Origin: Gloeobacter violaceus PCC 7421
GTDB taxonomy: Bacteria > Cyanobacteriota > Cyanobacteriia > Gloeobacterales > Gloeobacteraceae
Reading direction: 5' to 3'
NCBI RefSeq assembly: GCF_000011385.1
Contig: NC_005125.1
Span: 1,178,001-1,242,000 of the forward strand
DNA length: 64,000 nucleotides
Part shown: in pieces, positions 34,236 through 42,288 of the stretch
Position numbering within the stretch: position 1 is the stretch's first letter
Layout of the letters: every line of letters starts with the position of its first letter
The notes under the pieces: generated by a model
The model's database searches: none
Seen by the model: only the letters and a program-made list of their open reading frames with translations
Told to the model about the DNA's origin: nothing
Program-made: the position numbers and the translations under genes

Positions 34236-35519
34236 TTACGGGTAGAGGCCGCGGTGGTTGAACGCCTCCACCACCCGCCCGACGGCGAGGGTGTAGGCGG
34301 CGGGCCTGAGGGGCAATCGGAACTGGGTGGCCTGTTGCAGCACGCGCGCGTAGGCGCCCACCATCAACTTCTCCAGTTCGAGGTTGACCTTCTCCTCGTC
34401 CCAAAAAAGATACGACAACCCCTGCACCCATTCGAGATAGCTCACCACCACGCCCCCGGCGTTGGCGAGGATATCCGGCAGTACCGTCACGCCGCGCTCC
34501 TCCAGGATGCGGTCGGCCTCCATCGTCGTGGGGGCGTTGGCGGCTTCGACCACGAGACGGGCGCGCACCCGGGCGGCGTTTGCCTCGGTGATCTGGTGTT
34601 CAAGGGCGGCGGGGACCAGCACGTCGCACGGCAGCGTCAACAGTTCGGGGTTGGCGATCGGCTTGACCCCTGGAAACGGATACTGGGCCAGTCGGCTGCC
34701 GTCGCGCACAAAATCGGCGGCCTGCTCGATGTCGAGACCGTCGGGGTTGTAGATGCCCCCGGAGCCGTCGGAGAGCGCGATCACCCGCGCTCCATGCTGC
34801 TGGAAGATAAGCGCCGCCGCCTTGCCCACTTTGCCGAATCCTTGAATGGCAATGGTGGCGCCGCGCAGCGCCAGCCCGGCGGTGTCGAGCGCCTCGCGCG
34901 TGGCGATGACCACGCCCCTGCCGGTGGCCGCGTCGCGGCCCTTGGAGCCGCCGATGCTGAGGGGCTTGCCGGTCACCACCCCCGGCGAGGCGTGCCCGAT
35001 ACTCATTGAGTAGGTGTCCATCATCCAGGCCATCTCCCGCGGTCCGGTGCCCACATCCGGAGCCGGGATGTCAATTTGCGGGCCGATGTCGCGCACCAGT
35101 TCGCTGGTAAAGCGGCGGGTGAGCCGCTCCAGTTCGCCCACCGAAAGGGTCGTCGGGTTGACGGCAATGCCGCCTTTGGCCCCGCCGTAGGGAATACCCA
35201 TCAGTGCGCACTTCCAGGTCATCAGCATCGCCAGGGTCGACACTTCCCGAAGCGTCACGTCCGGGTGATAGCGCATGCCGCCTTTGTAGGGACCCAGCAC
35301 GTTGCAGTGCTGCACCCGGTGGCCTGCGAAGACCCGGATCCGGCCGTTGTCCATGCGCACCGGTACCGACACGGTGAGCACCCGGTGCGGCGTACCCAAC
35401 ACCTCGACCACTCCCGGATCGAGGCGCAAAATCTGGGCGGCGCGGTCGAGATTCGAGCAGGCCATGTCGTTCGGACAAATATAAGCCGGACTGGGCGAGT
35501 CGTTGAGGCTGGTAACCAT
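34236..35519 (-). CDS. Glu/Leu/Phe/Val-type dehydrogenase (glutamate dehydrogenase family)
   Basis: The 427-residue enzyme interconverts an amino acid and its 2-oxo acid with NAD(P). Motifs are GPYKGGMRYHPDVTLREVSTLAMLMTWKCAL, the catalytic loop PYGGAKGGIAVNP, IPAPDVGTGPREMAWMMDTYS, and the coenzyme site IAIQGFGKVGKAAALIFQQHGARVIALSD. ATG 35519 is preferred over a start at 35612 because AGGGGAGAAG lies just upstream and the extra N-terminus looks non-homologous. Substrate preference (glutamate or other) cannot be decided, though glutamate dehydrogenase is the usual annotation. Confidence 0.92.
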   Translation of the reverse strand: MVTSLNDSPSPAYICPNDMACSNLDRAAQILRLDPGVVEVLGTPHRVLTVSVPVRMDNGRIRVFAGHRVQHCNVLGPYKGGMRYHPDVTLREVSTLAMLMTWKCALMGIPYGGAKGGIAVNPTTLSVGELERLTRRFTSELVRDIGPQIDIPAPDVGTGPREMAWMMDTYSMSIGHASPGVVTGKPLSIGGSKGRDAATGRGVVIATREALDTAGLALRGATIAIQGFGKVGKAAALIFQQHGARVIALSDGSGGIYNPDGLDIEQAADFVRDGSRLAQYPFPGVKPIANPELLTLPCDVLVPAALEHQITEANAARVRARLVVEAANAPTTMEADRILEERGVTVLPDILANAGGVVVSYLEWVQGLSYLFWDEEKVNLELEKLMVGAYARVLQQATQFRLPLRPAAYTLAVGRVVEAFNHRGLYP

Positions 35520-35660
35520 GCTTCTCCCCTTGACGAATGGATTCAAACAGCTGTATTCAATGTTACAAAAACATTGATCCCCGCCCCAAGCGAGCGTCAG
35601 AGAACGTAACATTGGTAGCTTTTGCTACAGTTTTGCAGCCTTACAGGGGAGGGTCGGCCT

Positions 35661-35996
35661 TCAGTCGGTGAGGCTCTCGGCCTTGATAGGCACCAAGTTG
35701 CCCTGGGCGGTGAGGCCGAGCAATATCGGCTCGTTGGAGCGGATCGGATTGCCGCTCAGGGCGCAGCGCTGCTCCTGGCGAGCGGTGGCCGCGAAAGTCG
35801 AGCGGATCTCGCCGCGGCTGACCAGGACTTTGTACTCGCCGGATTTTTCGCGCACGTAGTTCCAGAGGATCTCCCGCACCAACGCCTGATAACCTTGATC
35901 GCCTGAGAATTGTTTGAGCTTTTCTTTGAGTTCGCGCTCCAGGCGGATGCTGGTCACTTCCATTTCGGTGGTCGAAGTGCGTGGGAGTGTATGCAT
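35661..35996 (-). CDS. Small RHH-like conserved protein
   Basis: The 111-residue protein has an N-terminal segment EVTSIRLERELKEKLKQFSGDQGYQALVREILWNYVREKSG, which fits a ribbon-helix-helix DNA-binding fold. A C-terminal stretch follows with RCALSGNPIRSNEPILLGLTAQGNLVPI, similar to a small zinc-less beta domain. ATG 35996 is preferred to the longer start at 36062 because AAGGAG lies 7 bases upstream. It may act as a DNA-binding regulator; the evidence is only the RHH-like pattern. Confidence 0.6.
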   Translation of the reverse strand: MHTLPRTSTTEMEVTSIRLERELKEKLKQFSGDQGYQALVREILWNYVREKSGEYKVLVSRGEIRSTFAATARQEQRCALSGNPIRSNEPILLGLTAQGNLVPIKAESLTD

Positions 35997-36064
35997 CGGT
36001 ATGCTCCTTGGCTCGGCCGAGTCCTGTAGTATAGCCGTAGTATAGCGCCTAAAGGGGCACAACG

Positions 36065-37528
36065 TCAGGTTTTCAGCCGCTCGGGCACCAGGCGTCCGCC
36101 GCCATCGAGTTCGCCTTCGCGGATTTCTTCTTGATACTGGGCGTCGGCGTTGACGGCCCAGAGGTTGTACTGGCCTCCCGCCGCGATGTTGCGTGCGGCG
36201 AGCAACCCCGTCATCATCGCGTGGTCCTGGTTGTTGTAGCGGTGCATGCCGTTGCGGCCGATCAGCTGCAAATTCGGCGCTTCGCGTTCCAAAAAGGCGC
36301 GGATCGCTTCGACGTTCTCGCGGTAGTGATCGTCGTAGACCGGGTAGGCTTTGGCCTGGCGCACGACGGTGCCGTCCACCACTTTTGCCGGGTCCACCAG
36401 GCCCAGTTTGGCCAGTTCCGCGCAGCCCAGGGCGACCAGTTCGCTGTCCGGGGCGCTCCAGAGGCCGTCGCCTTCGAAGCAGAAGTACTCGAGCCCCAGG
36501 CAGGTGTAACGCGCATCGGGCACCATCTCGGGGCTCCAGTTCTTAAAGTTCTGGATGCGGCCCATCTTGACGGTGGGGTCGTGGATGTAGATCCAGTTGT
36601 CCGGAAAGACCTGGGTCTGATCCACGATGAGCGCCACGGTCAAAAAATCGCGGTAGCCCAGGGCGCGGGCAGCGGTTTGCACCGCACTCGGGGCGGGCGG
36701 GTCGAGGGCGTTCACCAGTTCGCGCAGCGGCATGGTGGAAAGAAAATCGCTGCCTGCGTAAGAGCGTCCGTCCGCCGTCCAGACGCGCAGCAGTCCCGCA
36801 CTTGCCCGCTCGATGCGCTCGACTGCGGCCTCGAAGACCAGCCGATGGCCGCGCCCGGTTACTATCCGGGCGACCGTTTCCCACATCTCCCCCGGACCGC
36901 GGCCGGGATAGCGAAAGCGGTCGATGAGGGTCTTGATCACCGCTCCGCGCCCTTTTGGTTTGGGCAAGAACATCGAGCGCATCAGCGAGGCCATCGAAAG
37001 CCCCTTGATGCGCTGGGCCGCCCAGTCGGCAGAAATCTCCGAGCAGGGCATCCCCCAGACTTTTTCGGTATAGGTCTTAAAAAAAATCTCGTACAGGGTC
37101 CGCCCGAAGGAGCGCACCGTCCAGTCTTCGAAGGAGCGCACCTCCCGCGGCGGCAGAACCCGCGCCTTGAGATAGCTTGCCACGCACAGAGCGGCGGTCG
37201 CCGGACCGAGGTTGGCGAGGGCGTTGAGCGGCCGAATCGGGTAGTCAAAAAAGCGGTTGCGGTAGAAGATGCGCGAAAGCCGGCCGCGCTCGAGCAAACG
37301 CGCCCCGAGCACCTCGCTCCAGAGATCTTCGATTTCTTGAGATTTGGAGAAAAAACGATGGCCGCCGATGTCGAAACGAAAGCCTTTGTAGCTCGCGGTG
37401 CGGCTGATCCCTCCCACGTGGGCGCTGCGCTCGAGGATGGTCGCTGCGACTCCGAGGCGGCTCAGTTCGTAGGCGGCGGTCAATCCGGCCGGACCCGCGC
37501 CGATGACGATGACCTGCTTTTCTGCCAT
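36065..37528 (-). CDS. FAD-dependent oxidoreductase (protoporphyrinogen-oxidase/UDP-galactopyranose-mutase-like)
   Basis: The 487-residue protein opens with VIVIGAGPAGLTAAYELSRLGVAATILERSAHVGGISRT, a standard FAD-binding fold, then FDIGGHRFFSKSQEIEDLW. Further features are FRYPGRGPGEMWETVA, LSTMPLRELVNAL, and a C-terminus with NLQLIGRNGMHRYNNQDHAMMTGLLAARN, where the flavin end would bind. This subgroup is often found with glycan-biosynthesis genes and is not a proven protoporphyrinogen oxidase. It starts one base into the ilvN stop (TGATG), implying coupling to ilvN. Exact substrate unknown. Confidence 0.8.
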   Translation of the reverse strand: MAEKQVIVIGAGPAGLTAAYELSRLGVAATILERSAHVGGISRTASYKGFRFDIGGHRFFSKSQEIEDLWSEVLGARLLERGRLSRIFYRNRFFDYPIRPLNALANLGPATAALCVASYLKARVLPPREVRSFEDWTVRSFGRTLYEIFFKTYTEKVWGMPCSEISADWAAQRIKGLSMASLMRSMFLPKPKGRGAVIKTLIDRFRYPGRGPGEMWETVARIVTGRGHRLVFEAAVERIERASAGLLRVWTADGRSYAGSDFLSTMPLRELVNALDPPAPSAVQTAARALGYRDFLTVALIVDQTQVFPDNWIYIHDPTVKMGRIQNFKNWSPEMVPDARYTCLGLEYFCFEGDGLWSAPDSELVALGCAELAKLGLVDPAKVVDGTVVRQAKAYPVYDDHYRENVEAIRAFLEREAPNLQLIGRNGMHRYNNQDHAMMTGLLAARNIAAGGQYNLWAVNADAQYQEEIREGELDGGGRLVPERLKT

Positions 37529-38055
37529 CAGACCCGCGTCGCCGCAGGCGGCTGGGTGCGCAGAAATTCGGTGTTCACCCCCGACTCGCGGGTGAGGGAA
37601 ATTTTGCCGGTGCGGGCAATTTCTTTGATGCCGAAGCGGGTGAGCATCTGGATAATCGCGACCATCTTGCCCGGATCGCCGGTCACCTCGACGGTGACCG
37701 ATTCTTCCGCCACATCGACGATGCGCGCCCGAAAGACCGTGGCCAGTTCGATGATTTCGCTGCGGGTGGCGGTGGTGGCGTTCACTTTGATGAGCATCAG
37801 TTCGCGCTCGACGCAGGGAATGGTTGTGATGTCCTGCACACGCAGCACGTTGATGAGCTTGTGCAGCTGCTTGGTAATCTGCTCGACCGCCTGTTCGTCC
37901 CCCGCCACCACCATCGTGATGCGGGTGGTGCCCGATTGCTCGGCTGAACCCACCGCCAAGCTCTCGATATTGAAGCCGCGCCGGGCGAACATGCCGGCGA
38001 TGCGCGTCAGGGCGCCGGCCTCATCTTCCACTAATACCGACAAGGTATGCTTCAC
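37528..38055 (-). CDS. ilvN: Acetolactate synthase regulatory (small) subunit
   Basis: The 175-residue subunit carries an N-terminal ACT domain ([33 protein letters not shown]) and the C-terminal ALS_ss_C part ([77 protein letters not shown]). It binds the catalytic subunit and gives valine feedback control in branched-chain amino acid synthesis. The catalytic subunit gene is not in this window. Often called ilvH when of this length class. Confidence 0.95.
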   Translation of the reverse strand: MKHTLSVLVEDEAGALTRIAGMFARRGFNIESLAVGSAEQSGTTRITMVVAGDEQAVEQITKQLHKLINVLRVQDITTIPCVERELMLIKVNATTATRSEIIELATVFRARIVDVAEESVTVEVTGDPGKMVAIIQMLTRFGIKEIARTGKISLTRESGVNTEFLRTQPPAATRV

Positions 38056-38094
38056 GCTGCGCTCTCAAATCGCCCATCAGTATACCCCAACGGA

Positions 38095-38781
38095 TCAGGC
38101 ACCCTTAGCGGCCAAAAACGCCTTGAGCTGATCGAGGCCCTGCCTTTCGATGGTGCGGCCGGTGAAGGGCTTGCGGCAGTCCTGGGCGGCGGCGGAGCCG
38201 GGGGCGGCTCGCTCGCACTCGCCCGCCGCCGCCAAAATGTCCGATTTGAGGCGCACTTTGATCCCGACTCGCTCCTTCGCCTGCCGGATCTGGGCGAGGC
38301 CCTCCTCCAGCAGCGCAAAGGCAATGCGCGTTACTTTTTGCTCGCCGCGCGCCACCGTCTGAATGACGCTGTCTACGGCTACGCCGTCGCGCAGGGTGCG
38401 GCCATCGACTTCGAGAAACACCGCCGGGCGATCGTCGCTGACGTTGTGCTGGGCGTCGGTGTGGGGCAACTCGACTATCAGGCTGTGGCGCGTCGCACCG
38501 CCACGGGTGACCGAGAGCGCGCTCAAATCGAGCCTGGACGTGTACGGTTCGACGGAAATCTCGCCTTTGTAGCCGTTCTTGGCGTCGCGAAAGGGGGTGC
38601 CGTCCGCCTTGAGCACAAAAACGTCCCGCGCCGAACGTATCGGCAGCACCAGGCGCTTGCGGCCGTCGGGTACAGTGGCGGCGGGGGGTGCCTCGGAGGA
38701 TTTGGGCGCTTCGGAGCCCGCATCGGTCTGGGAGACGCAACCAGCGAGCACTAGAGCCAAAGCCCAAAGCAAGCGCTTCAC
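38095..38781 (-). CDS. Predicted lipoprotein of unknown function
   Basis: The 228-residue protein has a lipoprotein signal (MKRLLWALALVLAGCVS) with lipobox LAGC, so the mature form should start at Cys15. The rest (RLVLPIRSARDVFVLKADGTPFRDAKNGYKGE, then SRLDLSALSVTRGGATRHSLIVEL) is beta-rich. The C-terminal third is helical, with two cysteines (ECERAAPGSAAAQDCRKPFTGRTIERQGLDQLKAFLA). No family was recognised. It lies in line with the ExbBD gene set upstream and ilvN downstream on the same strand. Confidence 0.7.
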   Translation of the reverse strand: MKRLLWALALVLAGCVSQTDAGSEAPKSSEAPPAATVPDGRKRLVLPIRSARDVFVLKADGTPFRDAKNGYKGEISVEPYTSRLDLSALSVTRGGATRHSLIVELPHTDAQHNVSDDRPAVFLEVDGRTLRDGVAVDSVIQTVARGEQKVTRIAFALLEEGLAQIRQAKERVGIKVRLKSDILAAAGECERAAPGSAAAQDCRKPFTGRTIERQGLDQLKAFLAAKGA

Positions 38782-38811
38782 TTTACAATCCTTAATGCCG
38801 TTACCTTTCTA

Positions 38812-39114
38812 TTAGAGCATGACCGTCAAAATCAGCGGGTTGCTGTCGCCGGTGGGCGATTGCACCCAGAGGCGCCGGTCGCCGGGGTAGGCGTCGAAGT
38901 CGATCTGCACCGTCACTGTCAGCCGATCCGGACCGGCGTGCACCGGGCTGTCGCGACGAGTGAGCGGGTCGCCGAGCATCGCCCGCACACCGCGCGCCGG
39001 TTTGACCTGAACGCTCTCGACGGCGTCGAGATTGCGGCCGCGCACATCGACCACCAGTACATCGCCGATGAAGGCTGCGTCTGGAAAGCTGAGCGGATCA
39101 ATGGCGGGAAGCAT
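38812..39114 (-). CDS. Small beta-rich protein coupled to the gene upstream
   Basis: The 100-residue protein (MLPAIDPLSFPDAAFIGDVL at the N-terminus, ending LWVQSPTGDSNPLILTVML) is predicted to be beta-rich, with alternating hydrophobic residues such as DVLVVDVRGRNLDAVESVQVKPA and RLTVTVQIDFDAYPGDRRL. It resembles an IPT/TIG-like immunoglobulin-type fold, though this is only a pattern judgement. ATG 39114 overlaps the preceding stop by one base (TAATG), which is strong evidence for translation and for choosing this start. Confidence 0.6.
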   Translation of the reverse strand: MLPAIDPLSFPDAAFIGDVLVVDVRGRNLDAVESVQVKPARGVRAMLGDPLTRRDSPVHAGPDRLTVTVQIDFDAYPGDRRLWVQSPTGDSNPLILTVML

Positions 39115-39335
39115 TACAAATTGCGCTCGGGCGGGCCGCTGGAGGGGCTGTTGTTGAACTGGCGCTCGAGCATGGCGATGAGCTCTTCGCGGCTTTTGGG
39201 TGGCTCGGGGCGTGCAATCGGCGTGTAGCGCAGGGCCTTGCGGGCGCTGGAGCGCGATTGGCCGTAGTAGTAGGTGATCCCGGCCAGGATGGCAGCTGCC
39301 ACGACCGTCGCGCACAGTAGCACAAGGCAAGACAT
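39114..39335 (-). CDS. Small single-pass membrane protein
   Basis: The 73-residue protein begins MSCLVLLCATVVAAAILAGI, one hydrophobic helix, followed by a basic, polar stretch (SRSSARKALRYTPIARPEPPKSREELIAMLERQFNN) with a short C-terminal helix. ATG 39335 gives exactly one transmembrane segment at the N-terminus, and the stop overlaps the next start (TAATG). It sits downstream of exbD on the same strand. Function unknown; a partner of the ExbBD complex is possible from position only. Confidence 0.65.
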   Translation of the reverse strand: MSCLVLLCATVVAAAILAGITYYYGQSRSSARKALRYTPIARPEPPKSREELIAMLERQFNNSPSSGPPERNL

Positions 39336-39451
39336 TGTTCGGTACCCTGGATGAAGACGCAGGTGATCGCCTTCAGTGTAGCGACTCGATCCGGGCGGGC
39401 AAGTACTCAGCAAAAATTCACAACATTGTCCACAAGCCGGAGCGCCGGGCT

Positions 39452-39883
39452 TCAGCCGCCGCTCGGTTGGGTGGCGACGACGAGCTTCTCCAGGCCCGCC
39501 TGACGGGCGGCGTCCATCACCTTGACGACGTTTTTTTGGCGGGCGTCGGCGTCGGCCTGCACGACCAATACTTTCTGACCGGAGGACTCCGCTTCGCGGC
39601 GCAGGGCGGCGAGCAGATTGGCTTCGGGGACGACCGCCCCGTTGACGGAATACTTGCCGTCTTTGTCGACACCCACCACCAGGCTTTTTTTCTGTTCGGG
39701 CTTGTCGCCGGTGGCGGAGGTGGGCAGGTCCACCTTGAGGCCGTTGTTTTGAATGAGCGGCGCGGTAATAAGCAGGATAATTACCAGCACCAGAAAAACG
39801 TCGGTTAGGGGAGTGATGTTGATTTCGGTGAAACCGCTGCGGTTGCGCCGCCCCCGTCCGCTCCCACCCGCTTGTATCGCCAT
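39452..39883 (-). CDS. exbD: ExbD/TolR family biopolymer transport protein
   Basis: The 143-residue protein has a single N-terminal membrane helix with the conserved Asp (ITPLTDVFLVLVIILLIT), preceded by a short basic tail, and a periplasmic domain (LVVGVDKDGKYSVNGAVVPEANLLAALRREAESSGQKVLVVQADADARQKNVVKVMDAARQAGLEKLVV). It uses the proton gradient with ExbB to energise outer-membrane transport through TonB. It follows exbB after 12 bases in the same operon. Confidence 0.92.
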   Translation of the reverse strand: MAIQAGGSGRGRRNRSGFTEINITPLTDVFLVLVIILLITAPLIQNNGLKVDLPTSATGDKPEQKKSLVVGVDKDGKYSVNGAVVPEANLLAALRREAESSGQKVLVVQADADARQKNVVKVMDAARQAGLEKLVVATQPSGG

Positions 39884-39895
39884 CGTCTAATTCTC

Positions 39896-40558
39896 CTACT
39901 GCTGGGGAATGGTGGATTCTTCGACCACCTCGCCTTCAAATTCGGCGGTGTCGGCAAAGTTGAGAAACAGCAGCTTGAGCAGCTGAAAGTCGTCTTCGAA
40001 CTGGGCGACGATGTTTTGAAAGATGTTGTAGGCCACGACCGAGGCGATGGCGACGATGAGGCCCGCCGCCGTGGCAATCAGCGCAAAGCCGATTTCGGCC
40101 GCCAGTTTGTTGCTGGTCGCCCCTTCGCCTGCAAACGTCTGGAAGGAGCGCAAGATGCCGACCACCGTGCCGAGCAGGCCGATAAAGGGGGCGACCGCCC
40201 CGATCGTGCCCAGCACGTTGAGGTGCTTTTCGAATTTGCGCATGCCCAGGTTGATGGTGATGTCGAAGGCCTGCTCAAACTTGACGCGCGGCACAGAAAG
40301 CAGCCGCACCCCATCCTCGGCCACTTCGCCAATCACGCCGCCTACCTGTTCGCAGAGATTGCGCGCTCCAGAAAGGTTGGCGCGCTCGAGTTCGCGCTGC
40401 AGCCGGACAATAAAGCGATCGACGTCGGTCTTGTTGCGGTTGATGTAGAGCCAGCGCTCGGTGACCACGGCGATGGTCAAAACCGAACACAGCAGCAGCG
40501 GCACAGCAATCCACCAATCGTTGACAACAAAGCGGTAAAGATCAGCAAGGAGATTCAT
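39896..40558 (-). CDS. exbB: MotA/TolQ/ExbB family proton channel protein
   Basis: The 220-residue protein has three membrane segments: WWIAVPLLLCSVLTIAVVTERWLY, then APFIGLLGTVVGILRSFQTF, then AEIGFALIATAAGLIVAIASVVAYNIFQ. The conserved Gly/Thr pattern of the ExbB/TolQ core is present in the second and third. With ExbD it forms the proton-driven stator for TonB-dependent uptake. TonB and a receptor are not in this window. It heads a minus-strand unit that includes exbD and two small genes. Confidence 0.92.
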   Translation of the reverse strand: MNLLADLYRFVVNDWWIAVPLLLCSVLTIAVVTERWLYINRNKTDVDRFIVRLQRELERANLSGARNLCEQVGGVIGEVAEDGVRLLSVPRVKFEQAFDITINLGMRKFEKHLNVLGTIGAVAPFIGLLGTVVGILRSFQTFAGEGATSNKLAAEIGFALIATAAGLIVAIASVVAYNIFQNIVAQFEDDFQLLKLLFLNFADTAEFEGEVVEESTIPQQ

Positions 40559-40678
40559 AGAAGAGGCGACCAGCGTTCCCTGAAACTGGGATTATCTTAA
40601 GCGGGGACGACCGGGCGGAATGGATAGTTCCTGATCATTCAGGAGACGCTTCCATCGCCAAGCTTGCCCCAAGATAGC

Positions 40679-41728
40679 TCATTTCAAAAAAGGCAGCGGG
40701 TTGACCGCCCGGCCGCCCACGTGCAACTCCAGGTGCAGATGCGGACCGGTGCAGCGGCCGGTGCAGCCGGTGGCTCCGAGAATCTGACCGGCTTCGAGGA
40801 TCTGGTCCGGGCGGACGAGGATGCGCGACAGATGGGCGTAGCGGCTGACCATGCCGTCCTCGTGGCGGACATCGACGGCGTTGCCGAAGCCGCCGGACAT
40901 CCACCCGGCAAACAGCACCGTCCCCCGGCGGACGGTGGCCACGGGCGAACCGCTCGGCCCGGCAATATCGATTCCCATGTGCCTACGGCCCCCGCGCGGG
41001 CCGTAGGGCGAAATCACGAAGCCCCGGACGGGCCACACGTAGCCGCGCGGCGAGCGGGGAGCTTTGGAGACGCCGCGACCCGTGACGGCAAGCGATGCGA
41101 GGGCGTTGGCCGGCTCGGCGGCGGCCCGGCTGAAGGCCGCAAGCGCCTCGGCGTCGCCGGGAATGACCAGCAACTGGCCGGGGGAAATAAAGTCCTGAAA
41201 ACCCGGTCCGGTGGCTTTGGCGATGGCGGTGATCGGGACGCGGTGGCGCTCGGAGACGGCGACTAGAGTATCGCGGCGTTGGACCCGGTAGACCAGACCG
41301 TCCACCGGCGGAATGAGCAGTTTCTGGCTCGGGGTGAGCGGACTTTGCGGGTCCAAGCCGTTGGAAAAAGCGATCGAGCGGGCATCCAGCTTGTAGGCCG
41401 CCGCCAGCGACGCGAGCGTGTCGCCCGCCGATACCGGATGACTCACCACCGAGCGGCGGCCGTCGAGCATTGCGAGGGTGCCGCTTTCGACGGCCGCCAG
41501 GGCGGCGATCACTTTGGATTGACTGTGTTGCTGCAGCAGCAGGACGAGGTTGGCATCGGCGGTCTGCTCGACAGGGGCGGCGTTGCGCAAAGCGATGGCA
41601 CCGCCTGCGGCAACCGCCACCGCGAGCGCCCCCGCAGCCCACCCGCCCCATGACCGTCGGCGCTGGGCGACCCGGGCGGGCGACCACCTCTGTGCCGTCA
41701 CCGTCTGCGCCTTTGGCTGGGGGATCAT
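40679..41728 (-). CDS. LysM-containing M23 metallopeptidase
   Basis: The 349-residue protein has a membrane anchor (WGGWAAGALAVAVAAGGAIAL), two LysM-like repeats (HPVSAGDTLASLAAAYKLDARSIAFSNGL and YRVQRRDTLVAVSERHRVPITAIAKATG), and a C-terminal M23 domain with the zinc motif HMGID and the HLHLE pair (GPHLHLELHVGGRAVNPLPF). It likely cleaves peptidoglycan cross-bridges or supports amidase activation in the periplasm. I prefer ATG 41728 (MIPQPKAQTV) over 41809 because the extra residues are poor and the anchor position fits. The next gene upstream is divergent tolC. Confidence 0.9.
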   Translation of the reverse strand: MIPQPKAQTVTAQRWSPARVAQRRRSWGGWAAGALAVAVAAGGAIALRNAAPVEQTADANLVLLLQQHSQSKVIAALAAVESGTLAMLDGRRSVVSHPVSAGDTLASLAAAYKLDARSIAFSNGLDPQSPLTPSQKLLIPPVDGLVYRVQRRDTLVAVSERHRVPITAIAKATGPGFQDFISPGQLLVIPGDAEALAAFSRAAAEPANALASLAVTGRGVSKAPRSPRGYVWPVRGFVISPYGPRGGRRHMGIDIAGPSGSPVATVRRGTVLFAGWMSGGFGNAVDVRHEDGMVSRYAHLSRILVRPDQILEAGQILGATGCTGRCTGPHLHLELHVGGRAVNPLPFLK

Positions 41729-42288
41729 AGGTCCGTGCACTCCGAAACAACTGGCCCAACCGCCCGGCCGATCCGAATCGAGCCCGGGGCGTTCGGCGGT
41801 TGAGCACAAGATACCCCGAAAGCGTAGCGGATCAATTCAGAAAAACCGTTCACCACCGACAAATAGGCGGCCGACGACCGGCAGGCTTTTCGCTTGGCTT
41901 GACTCCCATCGCACCCGCACCCTAAACTTCACCTTGAATGCCACTTTGCAATGGAAGCGCATTGGTGATTGTCCTGTTGCTGGGCAGTTTTTGCAAGCGG
42001 AGCGGCCGTCGGCAACCGGTTGGGAGGGTCTTTGCACGGCGCGACGGTGAGGACGTTCCGGCGCCCGGACGCACCGCCACGCCCTGCCTATCCGGGCGTC
42101 GGGTGCGGAGGGTTGCCTGTTTTCTACCTGGAATCCCGGTGGAAAGCCTGCCCCCATGGGCCGCAGGCGCGAGCCGTTTCTCCTGGGAAAAGGGCACACA
42201 AACGCCGACGCCGCATCGGCGATCGTGCTTCGATAGCGACTGCCCCGGTTTCAGACTGCCATCGCCATTTTTTGAGGGGAATTTTGCA
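41729..42288. other. Intergenic region between divergent M23 peptidase and tolC genes
   Basis: This 560-base stretch carries the promoters of two divergent genes. The tolC frame is open back to 41938, giving about 117 additional codons, but the sequence has no homology-like features and the ribosome-binding site supports ATG 42289. No riboswitch or recognised RNA was found; short GC-rich inverted segments occur, including CGCCGACG-type repeats near 42215-42240. Confidence 0.4.

Noticed and set aside
36131-38131. 666-codon open frame antisense to the FAD oxidoreductase and ilvN
   Set aside because: Both minus-strand genes have clear motifs. The antisense frame has none and spans two genes.
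41938-42288. 117-codon N-terminal extension of the TolC frame
   Set aside because: A signal peptide and a ribosome-binding site mark ATG 42289 as the start, and an outer-membrane protein needs the signal at its N-terminus.
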